Shown here: positions 19,935 to 31,600 of the stretch, piece by piece
Layout: every line of letters begins with the position of its first letter
Numbering within the stretch: the first letter of the stretch is position 1
Assembly (NCBI GenBank): GCA_024692605.1
Contig: JAILMQ010000154.1
Span: 1-62,280, forward strand
Source: Eubacterium sp.
GTDB lineage: Bacteria > Bacillota > Clostridia > Lachnospirales > Lachnospiraceae
Direction: 5' to 3'
DNA length: 62,280 nucleotides
Notes under the pieces: model-generated
Seen by the model: only the letters and a program-made list of their open reading frames with translations
What the model was told of the DNA's origin: nothing
Databases searched by the model: none
Translations under genes and position numbers: made by a program

Positions 19935-22900
19935 ATGCCAAAGAGAACAGATTTACACAAGATAATGGTAATTGGTTCAGGACCAATAGTTATAGGTCAG
20001 GCGGCAGAGTTCGACTATGCAGGAACTCAGGCGTGCCTTGCTCTTAAGGAAGAGGGGTATAAGGTTATTCTTTGTAACTCTAATCCCGCTACAATAATGA
20101 CTGATCCCAGTATTGCAGATAAGGTATATATGGAACCCCTTACACTGGAGTATATAGCCAAGATTGTAAGATATGAAAGACCGGATGCAATAGTTCCATC
20201 TCTTGGAGGTCAGACCGGACTTAACCTGGCAATCCAGCTTCAGAAAAAGGGAATCTTGGATGAATGCCAGTGTGAACTTCTTGGTACCAGCAGCAGAAGT
20301 ATTGAACGAGCCGAAGACAGAGAGCTTTTCAAAGAGCTTTGTGAGGAGCTGGGAGAGCCTGTGCTTCCATCAGAAATAGCCAACAATATGGAAGAAGGAC
20401 TGAAGGCGGCAGAGGATATAGGTTATCCGGTTATTCTGCGTCCTGCATATACCCTTGGCGGAACCGGTGGTGGTTTCGCATCAGACGAAGAAGAGTTCAG
20501 AGAGATAATGAAGAATGCTCTTGTACTTTCACCTGTTCATCAGGTTCTTATTGAGAAAAGTATAAAGGGTTATAAGGAGATAGAGTACGAAGTAATGCGC
20601 GATGCAAATGACACAGCCATTACTATCTGTAACATGGAAAATGTAGATCCTGTTGGAATTCATACAGGAGATTCAATAGTTGTCTGCCCATCACAGACGT
20701 TGACAAACAAAGAGTATCACATGCTCCGTGACAGTGCCCTTAAGATAATACGTGCCCTTGAAATAAGAGGTGGATGTAATGTTCAGTTTGCCCTGGATCC
20801 TAAATCCTTCCAGTATTATCTGATCGAGGTTAATCCGAGAGTATCCAGATCCTCAGCCCTTGCATCTAAAGCCAGTGGTTATCCTATCGCAAGAGTATCT
20901 GCAAAGATAAGTATCGGCATGAGACTGGATGAGATAATGCTTGCCAACACACCTGCTTCTTTCGAACCTGCACTGGATTATGTGGTAACAAAGATGTCCA
21001 GATTCCCATTTGATAAGTTCGCCGATGCCAATAACACCCTGGGTACACAGATGAAGGCTACCGGTGAGGTCATGAGTATCGGACGTACACTTGAAGAAAG
21101 TCTGCTTAAGGCTATCAGATCTCTTGAAATCGGAGTATTCCATCTTCATAATGAGAAGTTCGATAAGGATAGTGAGTCAAAAGAATTTGCCGATGACGAA
21201 AAGCTTCTTGATTATATTTCCCTTGGAACGGATGACAGAATCTATGCCATAGCAGAGCTTATGAAAAGAGGCGTTTCTATAGAGCAGATCGCAGATAAGA
21301 CCGCCATAGATATGATATTCCTGAGGAAGTTCAGAAATATCGTTAACGAAGAAAAAGCATTACAGGAAAATGTAAATAACATAGATGAACTTAAAGCAGC
21401 AAAGAAGTTAGGCTTCTCTGATAAGGAGATAGCAGTTCTCTGGAATACTGATGAAGAGAGCATATGGAAGATAAGAAGAGAAAACAAAATCTATCCGGTT
21501 TATAAGATGATAGACAGCTGTGCTTCAGAGTTTGACAGCTACATACCTTACTTTTATTCCACCTATGAGCATCAGAATGAGTCCATAGTTTCAGAGAAAA
21601 AGAAGGTTATCGTTCTGGGTGCAGGTCCTATCAGAATCGGACAGGGTGTGGAGTTTGATTATTCAACCGTTCATGCGGTTCAGACCATTAAATCCTTTGG
21701 GTATGACGCTATCATAATCAATAACAATCCTGAAACAGTTTCGACTGATTATACAACAGCAGATAAGCTGTATTTTGAGCCTCTCACACCAGAGGATGTG
21801 ATGAATATCATAGATCTTGAAAATCCAATCGGAGTAATTGCTTCTCTTGGTGGACAGACAGCCATAAATCTTGCAGAGCCTCTGCATAAGAGAGGAGTAA
21901 AGATAATCGGTACGGATTGTGATGCCATCGATAAGGCAGAAGACCGTAATCTTTTCGAACACCTTCTGGAAGAACTTGAGATTCCACAGCCTAAGGGACA
22001 GGCAGTAACATCCATAGAAGCGGGAATCAAAGCTGCTTCTGAAATAGGATATCCGGTGCTTGTTCGTCCAAGCTTCGTTCTTGGTGGACGTGCTATGCAG
22101 ATCGTAGCAAAAGAAGAGGATTTGAAGACCTATCTTAAGACTGCGGTTGAAATTGACGAGGATAAACCGGTATTGGTTGATAAATACATCAGAGGTAAAG
22201 AACTGGAAGTAGATGCCATCTGTGATGGGGAAAATGTATTCGTTCCGGGAATTATGGAACTGGTTGAAAGAACCGGTGTACATTCCGGCGATTCCATCAG
22301 CGTATATCCACCATTCAGCGTTTCCCAGAAGGTTAAGGACACAATCCTTGATTACACAGTAAAGCTGGGTCTCGGAATCGGTATTATCGGACTTTTCAAT
22401 ATACAGTTTATTGTAGACAAGGATGAAAATGTTTATATCATCGAGGTTAATCCAAGATCCTCAAGAACAGTTCCATTTCTTTCAAAGGCAACAGGCTACA
22501 GTCTGCCGGATATAGCAACGCTGGTAATTCTTGGAAAGAGTCTTAAGGAACAGGGTTATGGCGACGTAGTTTATCCGGAGGAGAAGAAGCGCTGGTATGT
22601 AAAGGCACCTGCCTTCTCATTCTCAAAACTGAAGGGTATGGATGCATATCTTTCACCGGAGATGAAATCCACAGGTGAAGCCATCGGATATGACGCAAAG
22701 CTTCACAGAGCTATGTTTAAAGCGCTTGTTGCATCCGGACTCAAGCTTCAGAATTACGGAACAGTGCTTGTTACTCTTGCTGATGAAGATAAAGAAGAGG
22801 CACTTCCGCTTATAAAGAGGTTCTATGATATGGGCTTCAATATCGAAGCTTCAATAGGAACTGCTGACTTCCTGAAGGAACATGGTATAAAGACCAGAGT

Positions 22901-23141
22901 AAGGGGCAAGATGAGTGAGGGAAGTGAAGAGATACTTAAGTCACTTCGTTCAGGATATGTAAGTTATCTTATCAATACCAGAGCCATAATGTCCGGTGTT
23001 CATTACGGAGACGGAGTGGAGATAAGAAGATGTGCCAGCGAAAACAATGTAACAATGTTTACATCCATTGATACAGTAAAGGTTCTTCTGGATGTGCTTG
23101 AAGAGCTTACTATTTCAGTATCAACCATCGACGCTGAATAG
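19935..23141 (+). CDS. carB: Carbamoyl-phosphate synthase large subunit
   Basis: 1068 aa, '[24 protein letters not shown]', duplicated ATP-grasp halves, MGS C-terminal domain. Confidence 0.97.
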   Translation: MPKRTDLHKIMVIGSGPIVIGQAAEFDYAGTQACLALKEEGYKVILCNSNPATIMTDPSIADKVYMEPLTLEYIAKIVRYERPDAIVPSLGGQTGLNLAIQLQKKGILDECQCELLGTSSRSIERAEDRELFKELCEELGEPVLPSEIANNMEEGLKAAEDIGYPVILRPAYTLGGTGGGFASDEEEFREIMKNALVLSPVHQVLIEKSIKGYKEIEYEVMRDANDTAITICNMENVDPVGIHTGDSIVVCPSQTLTNKEYHMLRDSALKIIRALEIRGGCNVQFALDPKSFQYYLIEVNPRVSRSSALASKASGYPIARVSAKISIGMRLDEIMLANTPASFEPALDYVVTKMSRFPFDKFADANNTLGTQMKATGEVMSIGRTLEESLLKAIRSLEIGVFHLHNEKFDKDSESKEFADDEKLLDYISLGTDDRIYAIAELMKRGVSIEQIADKTAIDMIFLRKFRNIVNEEKALQENVNNIDELKAAKKLGFSDKEIAVLWNTDEESIWKIRRENKIYPVYKMIDSCASEFDSYIPYFYSTYEHQNESIVSEKKKVIVLGAGPIRIGQGVEFDYSTVHAVQTIKSFGYDAIIINNNPETVSTDYTTADKLYFEPLTPEDVMNIIDLENPIGVIASLGGQTAINLAEPLHKRGVKIIGTDCDAIDKAEDRNLFEHLLEELEIPQPKGQAVTSIEAGIKAASEIGYPVLVRPSFVLGGRAMQIVAKEEDLKTYLKTAVEIDEDKPVLVDKYIRGKELEVDAICDGENVFVPGIMELVERTGVHSGDSISVYPPFSVSQKVKDTILDYTVKLGLGIGIIGLFNIQFIVDKDENVYIIEVNPRSSRTVPFLSKATGYSLPDIATLVILGKSLKEQGYGDVVYPEEKKRWYVKAPAFSFSKLKGMDAYLSPEMKSTGEAIGYDAKLHRAMFKALVASGLKLQNYGTVLVTLADEDKEEALPLIKRFYDMGFNIEASIGTADFLKEHGIKTRVRGKMSEGSEEILKSLRSGYVSYLINTRAIMSGVHYGDGVEIRRCASENNVTMFTSIDTVKVLLDVLEELTISVSTIDAE

Positions 23142-23167
23142 GATTTCTATAAACATACAAAAAAATC

Positions 23168-23212
23168 AGACCATGGTATTCATCTTTGAATGAAAATACC
23201 ATGGTCTTTTTG
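23168..23212. terminator. Bidirectional terminator
   Basis: agaccatggtatt...aataccatggtct inverted repeat between convergent carB and the NSS transporter gene. Confidence 0.75.
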
Positions 23213-23254
23213 TTTATTTATTTCTTTACATTTTCTTTTGTTTTACATTTTTCT

Positions 23255-24652
23255 TTACTTAATGAACTTCTTGAATACTCCCAATGATATGAGCAGAAGT
23301 AATATCAGAAGCACTGGAGCAATAAATCTTACCATTATGCCATATAGAATTTTACGGTTGAACTTTTCTCCGTTTTTGGTTACCTCGTCAGTAACAATCT
23401 TAGGAGAGATGATCCAGCCTACAAGGATACAGGTTGCTATGGCAACCACCGGCATGAATACATTGTTACTGATGTAATCCATGATATCCAGAATCTGTGC
23501 ATCATTTCCGTTTGGAAGCTTTATGTTAAAGAATAACTTGTTATAACCAAGACATACTATGACTGCGATTACAAGGGCAACTAAGCTTTCGCCGATAGTT
23601 GATTTATGTCTGGATAACTTAAACTTGTCCATCATTCCCGATACGATAGCCTCAAGGATTGATATGGCACTTGTTATAGCAGCAAACAGAACCATGGCGA
23701 AGAACAGTGAACCGATTATATTGCCTATAGGTCCCATTGCCATGAAAATCTTAGGCAATGATACGAACATAAGTGAAGGTCCTGTGGACATTCCGTCAGG
23801 TCCCATAAATACATAAACTGCAGGGATTATCATTACGCCGGCAAGAAATGCAACAGCAGTATCGAAAATCTCTATCTGGTTTATGGATCTTGCAAGATTA
23901 TCCTCATCCTTAACATATGATCCGTAGGTGATCATAATACCCATTGAAACAGACAGACTGTAGAAGAGCTGTCCGATGGCATCCATAATGGTCATACAAA
24001 ACTTGGTAAATGTAAGACCCTTTACACTTGGTATAAACAGTATTTTTAATCCTTTCAGTCCGGTAGCTCCGGTGTCCGCATTCTTAAGAGTTAATGAATA
24101 AATAGCAATTCCGATTACAAGAATAAAAAGGATTGGCATTACTATTTTTGAAAATCTTTCTATACCGCCTTCAACTCCCACATAAATGATCAGTGCACAT
24201 ATTGCAAGAAATACAAATGTAGTTATGATAGGTTCATACTGACTTGTGATGAAGCCTGTGAAATAATCATCCTGTGCAGCCTCTGCGCCGTGATTGGTCA
24301 TAAATGCAATAAAGTATTTAAGAACCCAACCTCCGATTACGCAGTAGTAAGGCATTATCATGAAGGGAACGATACTTGCAAGCCATCCGAGCCAGCCCCA
24401 TCCCTTTTTCAGGGTTGTATATGCAGTTAACGGACTTTGTTTTGTTTTTCTTCCGATGGAAATCTCAGTAGTGAGCATTGCAAAACCAAATGTAAGTGCA
24501 AGCATCAGATATATGGCAAGGAAGAGTCCACCTCCGTTTCTTGCAGCAAGATATGGGAATCTCCATATATTTCCAAGTCCTACAGCGCTTCCTGCTGCAG
24601 CAAGTACAAATCCGATTGATCCCTTAAAGGAACTTCTAGGTTTCTCGTTCAT
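23255..24652 (-). CDS. Sodium-dependent transporter, NSS/SNF family
   Basis: 'GFVLAAAGSAVGLGNIWRFPYLAARNGGG' signature. Confidence 0.93.
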   Translation of the reverse strand: MNEKPRSSFKGSIGFVLAAAGSAVGLGNIWRFPYLAARNGGGLFLAIYLMLALTFGFAMLTTEISIGRKTKQSPLTAYTTLKKGWGWLGWLASIVPFMIMPYYCVIGGWVLKYFIAFMTNHGAEAAQDDYFTGFITSQYEPIITTFVFLAICALIIYVGVEGGIERFSKIVMPILFILVIGIAIYSLTLKNADTGATGLKGLKILFIPSVKGLTFTKFCMTIMDAIGQLFYSLSVSMGIMITYGSYVKDEDNLARSINQIEIFDTAVAFLAGVMIIPAVYVFMGPDGMSTGPSLMFVSLPKIFMAMGPIGNIIGSLFFAMVLFAAITSAISILEAIVSGMMDKFKLSRHKSTIGESLVALVIAVIVCLGYNKLFFNIKLPNGNDAQILDIMDYISNNVFMPVVAIATCILVGWIISPKIVTDEVTKNGEKFNRKILYGIMVRFIAPVLLILLLLISLGVFKKFIK

Positions 24653-24909
24653 TTTATGACCTCTTTCAATTTAGTTTTTAGTAGATATTAATGATAATAT
24701 CCAAGGTAGAACATGCGTTATTCAGCATTGTAAGTATAATTCTAATGTTTGTCAATTTAAGAAGTTACAATACACTAAAAAAAGCTATTTATATAAAAAA
24801 GAAAATGATTTTGAGTGCAATAAAAATATAGTAAATACAAATAAAATATGATAAAATAATTACGTGTGTTTTTCGTATAAATAATTCATTTCTAATATGG
24901 GTTTGAAAT

Positions 24910-26616
24910 ATGATAAGAATAAACGGAAAAAAGAAGCTATTATATACAATAATTCTTATTCTGTTGGGTGTTTTTATAAACAGATTAGGTGCAAATATCG
25001 TATCTGTTACCGGATGTCCTCTCTATCTTGATTCCATAGGAACTATGATAGTGGCAGTGGTTGGAGGACTTGCTCCCGGTTCAACAGTGGGATTTATAAC
25101 AAACATGATAGGTGGGTTTAGCGATACATCTACCTTCTATTATGGTCTGTTTAATGTTGTTATTGCAGTTATAGCCGGAAAGGCTGCAGATAAAGGATTT
25201 TTTGATAAACTCTATAAGGTTTTCTATCTGATTCCTATTTTCCTGCTTTTGAGTATTCCGTGCTCATTATTAACTTATATATTGTACGGATTTAAAATAG
25301 CAGATAATGCGTCAATGCCGATAGCCAACATCCTTCATTCCCGTGGAATGTCGGTTCTAATGTCACAGACGATTGCTGATTTTTGTATAGAACTTCCGGA
25401 TAAGCTTATATCCATACTGGTTGCTTATCTGGTATGCATGCTTATACCAAAGAAAGTAAAAGATGAGTTTATCGTGGTTGCAGGCAGGGATGTTTCGGAT
25501 GCCGGTCCGGAGAATATGAAAATCTGGCATCCTCTGAGATCTCAGGTGGCCAAGGTGCTTACACTTTCCGGTCTTGCCATCACTATTGTGGCTTTTGCCA
25601 TATCCTATAAAACCTATATGGAATCGAAAATAGCCGGTTTCACAACAGGTAACTATAATATGCATGAGATTCGTACGGAAACACTTCTTTATTGTGGAAA
25701 AATGTTTTCTGCAGTTTTAGGACTGTTGATATGTATAGTTTCCTGGTCTATGGTACTTGCCAATCGGAGGGTGGTAAGCCCGCTGAACAAGATGGCAAAG
25801 GAGATGGGACGGTTTGCATATGATACAGAAAAGGGAAGAGACAAATCCATAGAGAAGATCGAATCCCTTGATATCCACACAGAGAATGAAATCGAAGAAC
25901 TATATCTGGCGATGATGAAAACCGTTAAGGATATAGATGAATATATAGATAAAACTACTGAACAGGCGGAAATTATTTCAGACCTGAATATTAATATCAT
26001 TACTGCACTTGCGGATATAGTGGAAAGCAGGGATGAAACAACAGGAAACCACGTTAAGAGAACGGCAGCGTATTGTGCACTCATAGCGGGAGGACTTCTT
26101 GAAAAAGGTAAGTATAAGGATCTGGTGACGGAAGAGTATATAAATACTCTGACAATTGCAGCACCTCTTCATGATATCGGTAAGATCAAGATACCTGACG
26201 CAATACTGAATAAACCGGGACGGCTGACAGATGAAGAATTCGAGATCATAAAGACGCACACCGTACTGGGATTTGAGATGCTGGAGAGTATCAGTGAAAC
26301 AATGGGTACTACCGAGTACCTCCAGATGGCAAAGAATATTGCACTTCATCACCATGAATGGTGGGATGGAAGCAGCAAAGGATATCCAAGAGGACTTAAA
26401 GGAGAACAGATTCCTTTATCTGCAAGGATAATGGCGGTAGCAGATGTTTTCGATGCACTTGTATCCAAACGACCTTATAAGGATGGATTTTCAGTAGAGA
26501 AAGCATTTGAAATAATGAAGGAAGAAAGTGGAACACATTTTGATCCTGAACTTGTGGAAATATTAATTGAAAACAAAGAGAACCTATTAATGATCAAAGA
26601 AAGGTATGATGAGTAG
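24910..26616 (+). CDS. Membrane HD-GYP domain protein with ECF S-component-like N-terminal domain
   Basis: N-terminal multi-TM region 'GANIVSVTGCPLYLDSIGTMIVAVVGGLAPGSTVGFITNMI'; HD 'PLHDIGKIKIPDAILNKPGRL', 'KGYPRGL' GYP, 'ARIMAVADVFDAL'. Confidence 0.88.
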   Translation: MIRINGKKKLLYTIILILLGVFINRLGANIVSVTGCPLYLDSIGTMIVAVVGGLAPGSTVGFITNMIGGFSDTSTFYYGLFNVVIAVIAGKAADKGFFDKLYKVFYLIPIFLLLSIPCSLLTYILYGFKIADNASMPIANILHSRGMSVLMSQTIADFCIELPDKLISILVAYLVCMLIPKKVKDEFIVVAGRDVSDAGPENMKIWHPLRSQVAKVLTLSGLAITIVAFAISYKTYMESKIAGFTTGNYNMHEIRTETLLYCGKMFSAVLGLLICIVSWSMVLANRRVVSPLNKMAKEMGRFAYDTEKGRDKSIEKIESLDIHTENEIEELYLAMMKTVKDIDEYIDKTTEQAEIISDLNINIITALADIVESRDETTGNHVKRTAAYCALIAGGLLEKGKYKDLVTEEYINTLTIAAPLHDIGKIKIPDAILNKPGRLTDEEFEIIKTHTVLGFEMLESISETMGTTEYLQMAKNIALHHHEWWDGSSKGYPRGLKGEQIPLSARIMAVADVFDALVSKRPYKDGFSVEKAFEIMKEESGTHFDPELVEILIENKENLLMIKERYDE

Positions 26617-26640
26617 AACTCAGGAGAAAGGGGAAAACAA

Positions 26641-27603
26641 ATGGACGATTTAATGTATTTTATGGATGAAGATGCAGTTGATAAGCTTACCGGAATGTCA
26701 CCTGACATGGGTATCATTGAAAAACTGGCTCAGGCATGCGAGACTGAACAGGGAGCTCTCATGATCATCAATCTTGATAATTCAGAGATCTTCAATGATG
26801 TTTATGGCTATGATGTAGGAGAGGTGCTTATTGAAAAGGTAGAAGAAGCCATAATAGCCAACACAGCAGATGATTCTATTCACGGCAGAATCGGAGGGGA
26901 TGAGTTTGTTGTATTCTGCAGAACAATAAACGATAAAGTTGCAGCATCCAGAATATATGGAAACATTAATAACCAGATTTCTGAGGTTGTTAAAAAGCTT
27001 GTAGGTGAGGAAATGAGAATCTCACTTGGAGCATCCTTTGGTGTTGTTTTCGTTCCTGAGCAGGGTACCAATTATGATACTCTTTTCAACAAGGCATACA
27101 GAGCACTTGATCATGTTAAGCAGACCGGTAATACAGGCTGTGCATTCTATGAGAAGAGAATCACTAACGATGATACCATCGTTATGGATGATTTTGATTA
27201 TCTCAGCAAGGGCCTTGACGGTGGCGACAAGGATAAGGGTGCACTTTGGCTTGAGTATGACTACTTCAGTATCGTATACCGTTTCATGAGAAGATACATT
27301 CATACATACAAGGGTTCAGCTGTTAAGATGCTTATTTCAATCACACCGACTGTAGATGATATTACAATTGATGAATTCAACGTAATGACAAGAGCTTTCG
27401 GAAAGATTGTTAACAGCTCCCTCAGAAAGAGTGATCTTATGATGCAGAGTCGTAAGAATCAGTTCTTCCTTCTGCTTCCTGAAATTCCTCAGGACTACGT
27501 TACAAAGGTATTCAACAGAATAAGAAATACCTGGGCTAAGACAGAGTATTACGATATTACAGAAATCAGCTATGAAGCTGACAGACTTACAGCAGAAGAG
27601 TAG
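26641..27603 (+). CDS. GGDEF domain protein (putative diguanylate cyclase) with second degenerate GGDEF-like half
   Basis: 'IHGRIGGDEFVVFCR' intact GGDEF; C-terminal half 'FGKIVNSSLRKSDLMMQSRKNQFFLLLPE' aligns by eye to a degenerate copy. Confidence 0.85.
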   Translation: MDDLMYFMDEDAVDKLTGMSPDMGIIEKLAQACETEQGALMIINLDNSEIFNDVYGYDVGEVLIEKVEEAIIANTADDSIHGRIGGDEFVVFCRTINDKVAASRIYGNINNQISEVVKKLVGEEMRISLGASFGVVFVPEQGTNYDTLFNKAYRALDHVKQTGNTGCAFYEKRITNDDTIVMDDFDYLSKGLDGGDKDKGALWLEYDYFSIVYRFMRRYIHTYKGSAVKMLISITPTVDDITIDEFNVMTRAFGKIVNSSLRKSDLMMQSRKNQFFLLLPEIPQDYVTKVFNRIRNTWAKTEYYDITEISYEADRLTAEE

Positions 27604-27608
27604 AGCAT

Positions 27609-27800
27609 ATGAAAAAGATAAAAAGAAATATGGCCAAATGCAGGAAATGCGGAGATGTTATAGAATCAAAATCCAGATGTAATCTGGTGAGATGTTCCTG
27701 CGGTGCCATCTATATAGACGGTGGTAAGCATTATCTCAAGAGAGGTTATAAGGAAGATCCGGAAGACCTTATTGAGATGAGTGAGTACGAAGAGGTTTGA
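27609..27800 (+). CDS. Small zinc-ribbon-like protein of unknown function
   Basis: 63 aa with CxxC...CxC 'CRKCGDVIESKSRCNLVRCSCGAIYIDGG'; tight overlap with operon neighbours. Confidence 0.65.
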   Translation: MKKIKRNMAKCRKCGDVIESKSRCNLVRCSCGAIYIDGGKHYLKRGYKEDPEDLIEMSEYEEV

Positions 27801-27801
27801 T

Positions 27802-28659
27802 ATGTCACTTGGATTTGTTCTTGAAGGCGGCGGAATGCGAGGTATTTATACATCCGGCGTTCTTGATGAGTTTATGTTAAATGGAATAAAGGTTGATGGA
27901 CTTGCAGGTGTTTCTGCAGGAATCATACATGGTTTATCCTATGTATCTGAGCAGTATGCCAGAAACATCAGATACTTTGTTAAATACAGATCAGATAAAA
28001 GGTTCATGAGCTTTAAGTCCATGTTCAACACAGGAGATCTTTGTGAAACTGAGTTCTGTTATCACGAAATACCGGAGAGTCTGGCACCTCTTGATTTTGA
28101 AAAGTTTAAGGAGAATACAGCAAAGGGGTTCAAGGTTTATTCAGTTGCAACTAATCTTGAAACCGGTAAAGCTGAGTATCTGGAGATAAAGGATGTCTTT
28201 AGTCAGATGGATGCGGTTCGTGCTTCGGCATCCCTTCCTCTGGTTTCACAGATAGTTGAGTATAATGGGATGAAGCTTTTGGATGGGGGTTCATCAGACA
28301 GCATCCCACTTAAGGCTATGCAGAATCTTGGTTTTGAGAAGAATATAGTTATTCTCACAAGACCGGCAGGCTATATTAAAAAGCCGGACAAAAGCATGCC
28401 TTTGATGAGAAGAATGTATAAGGATTATCCTGAATATCTCAAATGTTGTGAGGGAAGGTATAAGGAATACAACAAAGAGCTTTTATATGTAGATAAAGCT
28501 GAGATGGATGGTAAAGCTTTTGTTATTCGACCAAGCAGATATATCAAGATTTCCAGATCTGAGAAGGATATTGAAAAGATCAAGAGGATGTACAAGCTTG
28601 GAAGGTTTGATGCTCAGAGAGCATTGGCCGGAGTAAAGGAATTTATTAATGGGGATTAG
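27802..28659 (+). CDS. Patatin-like phospholipase (start set at 27802)
   Basis: 'GFVLEGGGMRGIYTSGVLDEF', GxSxG 'GVSAG', 'LLDGGSSDSIPL' Asp-Gly motif. Confidence 0.9.
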   Translation: MSLGFVLEGGGMRGIYTSGVLDEFMLNGIKVDGLAGVSAGIIHGLSYVSEQYARNIRYFVKYRSDKRFMSFKSMFNTGDLCETEFCYHEIPESLAPLDFEKFKENTAKGFKVYSVATNLETGKAEYLEIKDVFSQMDAVRASASLPLVSQIVEYNGMKLLDGGSSDSIPLKAMQNLGFEKNIVILTRPAGYIKKPDKSMPLMRRMYKDYPEYLKCCEGRYKEYNKELLYVDKAEMDGKAFVIRPSRYIKISRSEKDIEKIKRMYKLGRFDAQRALAGVKEFINGD

Positions 28660-28662
28660 ATA

Positions 28663-31600
28663 ATGGTTACAGGCAGGATTGCGGTACTACTGGGGCAGGC
28701 CGACGAGGGTTATCAGAGAGATTTTGTAAGTGGAATAATGCAGCAGGCGTTTGAGATAAATTATGATGTCTGTGTTTTTTCCATGTATATAAAGTACCAG
28801 AATAGCAAAGAACGCGAAGTCGGCGAGTCTAATATCTATAACCTTATTAATTATGACATGTTTGATGGTGTCATCATTCTTTCCGATACAATTCAGACAC
28901 CCGGAATAAATGAAAAAATAGAGGAACATATTCATGAAGTATTTGATGGTCCTGTTGTTTGTGTGGACACGGATAGCAAATACTTCTATTCTTTTTGGAC
29001 TGACGGATATGATGTTATCTATAAGATCGTATCCCATATGATAGAAGAGCATGGCCTTAAGGATATGGCATTTCTTACAGGAAGAAAAATGCATATTCAT
29101 TCTATAAGAAGACTTGAGGCATACAAAAAAGCTATGGAAGATCATGGCTTTGAAGTCAGAGATGACAGGGTCTTCTATGGAGATTTCTGGTATACAAGTG
29201 GTACCGGCTGTGCAGAGAGACTGCTGAGAGACAGAGATAATCTCCCGGAGGCTGTCATATGCGCTAATGACTGTATGGCCATTGGTTTAGCCGATGAATT
29301 AACACATAACGGAATCAGGATTCCTGAAGATATTGCAGTTGCAGGTTATGGTGCAACTGAGGAGGGAAAAACTTGTCCAAAGTCCCTTACATCAGGAATA
29401 ATACCTGCAAAGGAATATGGAGCATATTCTGTGACCTGCCTTATGGACATCATGGAAGGGAAAGAGGTTAGTGAGTTTTCCTTTGAAGCAGACTTCTATC
29501 GGGGTGAAAGCTGTGGATGCGTTGATCAGTCTGTTATGGGAAATAGAATTGCAAGAGAAGAGTGGTCAAACATTGATAATGAAGAAGGCTATTTTTCTAT
29601 GCATAATTATCTTCATGATGATATTTTCCTAGGAAATAGTCTTGAGGAATATATCAATATCGTATATGAAAATATCTTCCAGCTGGAGGATGTGGACAGA
29701 CTGAGTATTGCCCTTAATCAGGTTTGGTTGGAAGAGGATAAGCTTTTTGCTCTGGATAACTCTGAGGATGGATATTCTGATAAGATGCTGGATGCTCTTT
29801 CATATTATAAACATAATTCCGGAAAGGGAAGGGTAGGCGGATTCGAACTGTTTGATTCAAAACAGATGTTACCGGATCTGGATTATATGGCTTCACCCAG
29901 AGGTTACGTGTTTACGCCACTTTATATGGAGAATATAACCTTTGGATATGCAATGGTAAGCTACGGCGAAAACCCCAGAGCCTATGATGAAACCTTCAGA
30001 TTATGGATAAGAACTGTATCCCGTGGACTGGAAGTCCTAAGAAGAAACATGGTAATAGATTATTATAAAAATCATTACTTTGGACTTAAGGATATGGTGG
30101 ACAAACAGTCCAATGACAAGAAGGTCTTTGGAAGAATTAAAGATAAGGAATTATCAAGAGATGAGATAAGAGAATTAGAAGAGGTGGAGCGGATTCTGAA
30201 CCATAATCTTCTTACATATCATTTCCAGCCTATTGTAAATGCGGTGGATGGAGAGATCTACTCATATGAGGCATTAATGAGATCGGATTCTGAATGGAAG
30301 ATTCCTCCACTTCAGATTATAAAACAGGCAGATAAATTAAACAGACTGGCGGATGTAGAAAAAGCTACATTTATAAATGTTTTAGATATAGTAGATAAGA
30401 ATAAAAAACTTTTTGATGGTAAAAAGGTTTTTATTAACAGTATACCCGGCAGCGGGCTTGAGAAGGATGATTATTATAAACTGAAAAATCTTCTTGGAAA
30501 GCATTCTGATTATGCTGTTGTGGAGATTACAGAGCAGGCAGAGCTTCACGATGCGGAACTTTCAGATATAAAGAATAATTTTAATGAGATGGGTATTGAA
30601 CTGGCAGTTGATGATTATGGAACCGGTTACTCCAACATAAGTAATCTTCTCAGATACATGCCGGATTACGTGAAGATTGACCGTTCACTTCTTACGGATA
30701 TAAATGACAGTTCCCAGAAGCAGCATTTTGTTCGAGAGACAGTAGAGTTTTGTCATGCTAACAATATCAGGGCGCTTGCAGAGGGAGTTGAAACTTCAGA
30801 AGAACTTGCTACTGTAATCAGACTTGGAGTAGATTTTATCCAGGGATATTACGTATCGAGACCACTTCCGGAAATAGTTTCTTCTGTTGATAGTAATGTA
30901 AAAATGGAAATCAACAGATATCATCGGGAGATGGAGGACGGAAGTGTTGATAAAGCTTATATAGCCGGGCAGTTTAACAGGATCAATCTCAGCAGTATCA
31001 TAAAGGATAAATTTAAGTCCATAGTGATCGGAGATGCAAGTTCCACATTTAGAGATATAACTATAGTTGGAGCTCCCGGGGTTTCCAATGAAATAACTCT
31101 TGAAGTTCTGGAAGGCTACGATGGCAGAGTTATTATAGAAAATGTCAATATTACAAGTATTAAGAATCGTCCTTGCATAAAGCTGGCAGAAAACAGCAGT
31201 CTGACTCTTCGACTTAATGGAACCAATTCTCTGAATGGAGGAGGAATCATGGTACCTGAATCCTCCAGGATTACATTTGAAGGAGATGGTGATCTTAATA
31301 TAAAGGTGGCTGCATCGGAGAATTATGGAATAGGAAATGAGTTTGATAAAAGACATGGCCTTATTGAGTTCTATCAGGATGGAGAAATATTTATAGAATC
31401 CAAGGGAAAGACCTGTGTCGGAATCGGATCCGGTGAAGGCGGAGATATAAGAATTAATAAAGGTAAATACACCATTAACGTCAATGGAGATGATGGAGTT
31501 GGTGTCGGTTCCTTCCGAGGCAGTGATAATCTCATAATTCACGATTGTGATCTTCAAATCAATACCGTGGTTCGAAATGGCGTATGTCTGGGAACCTATG

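Noticed and set aside
21663-22283. 206-aa minus-strand ORF inside carB
   Set aside because: Fully antisense to a clear carB coding region, composition like shadow translation, no recognisable domain.
30796-31557. 253-aa minus-strand ORF inside the EAL fusion gene
   Set aside because: Antisense shadow ORF; the plus strand encodes a coherent EAL/beta-repeat protein.
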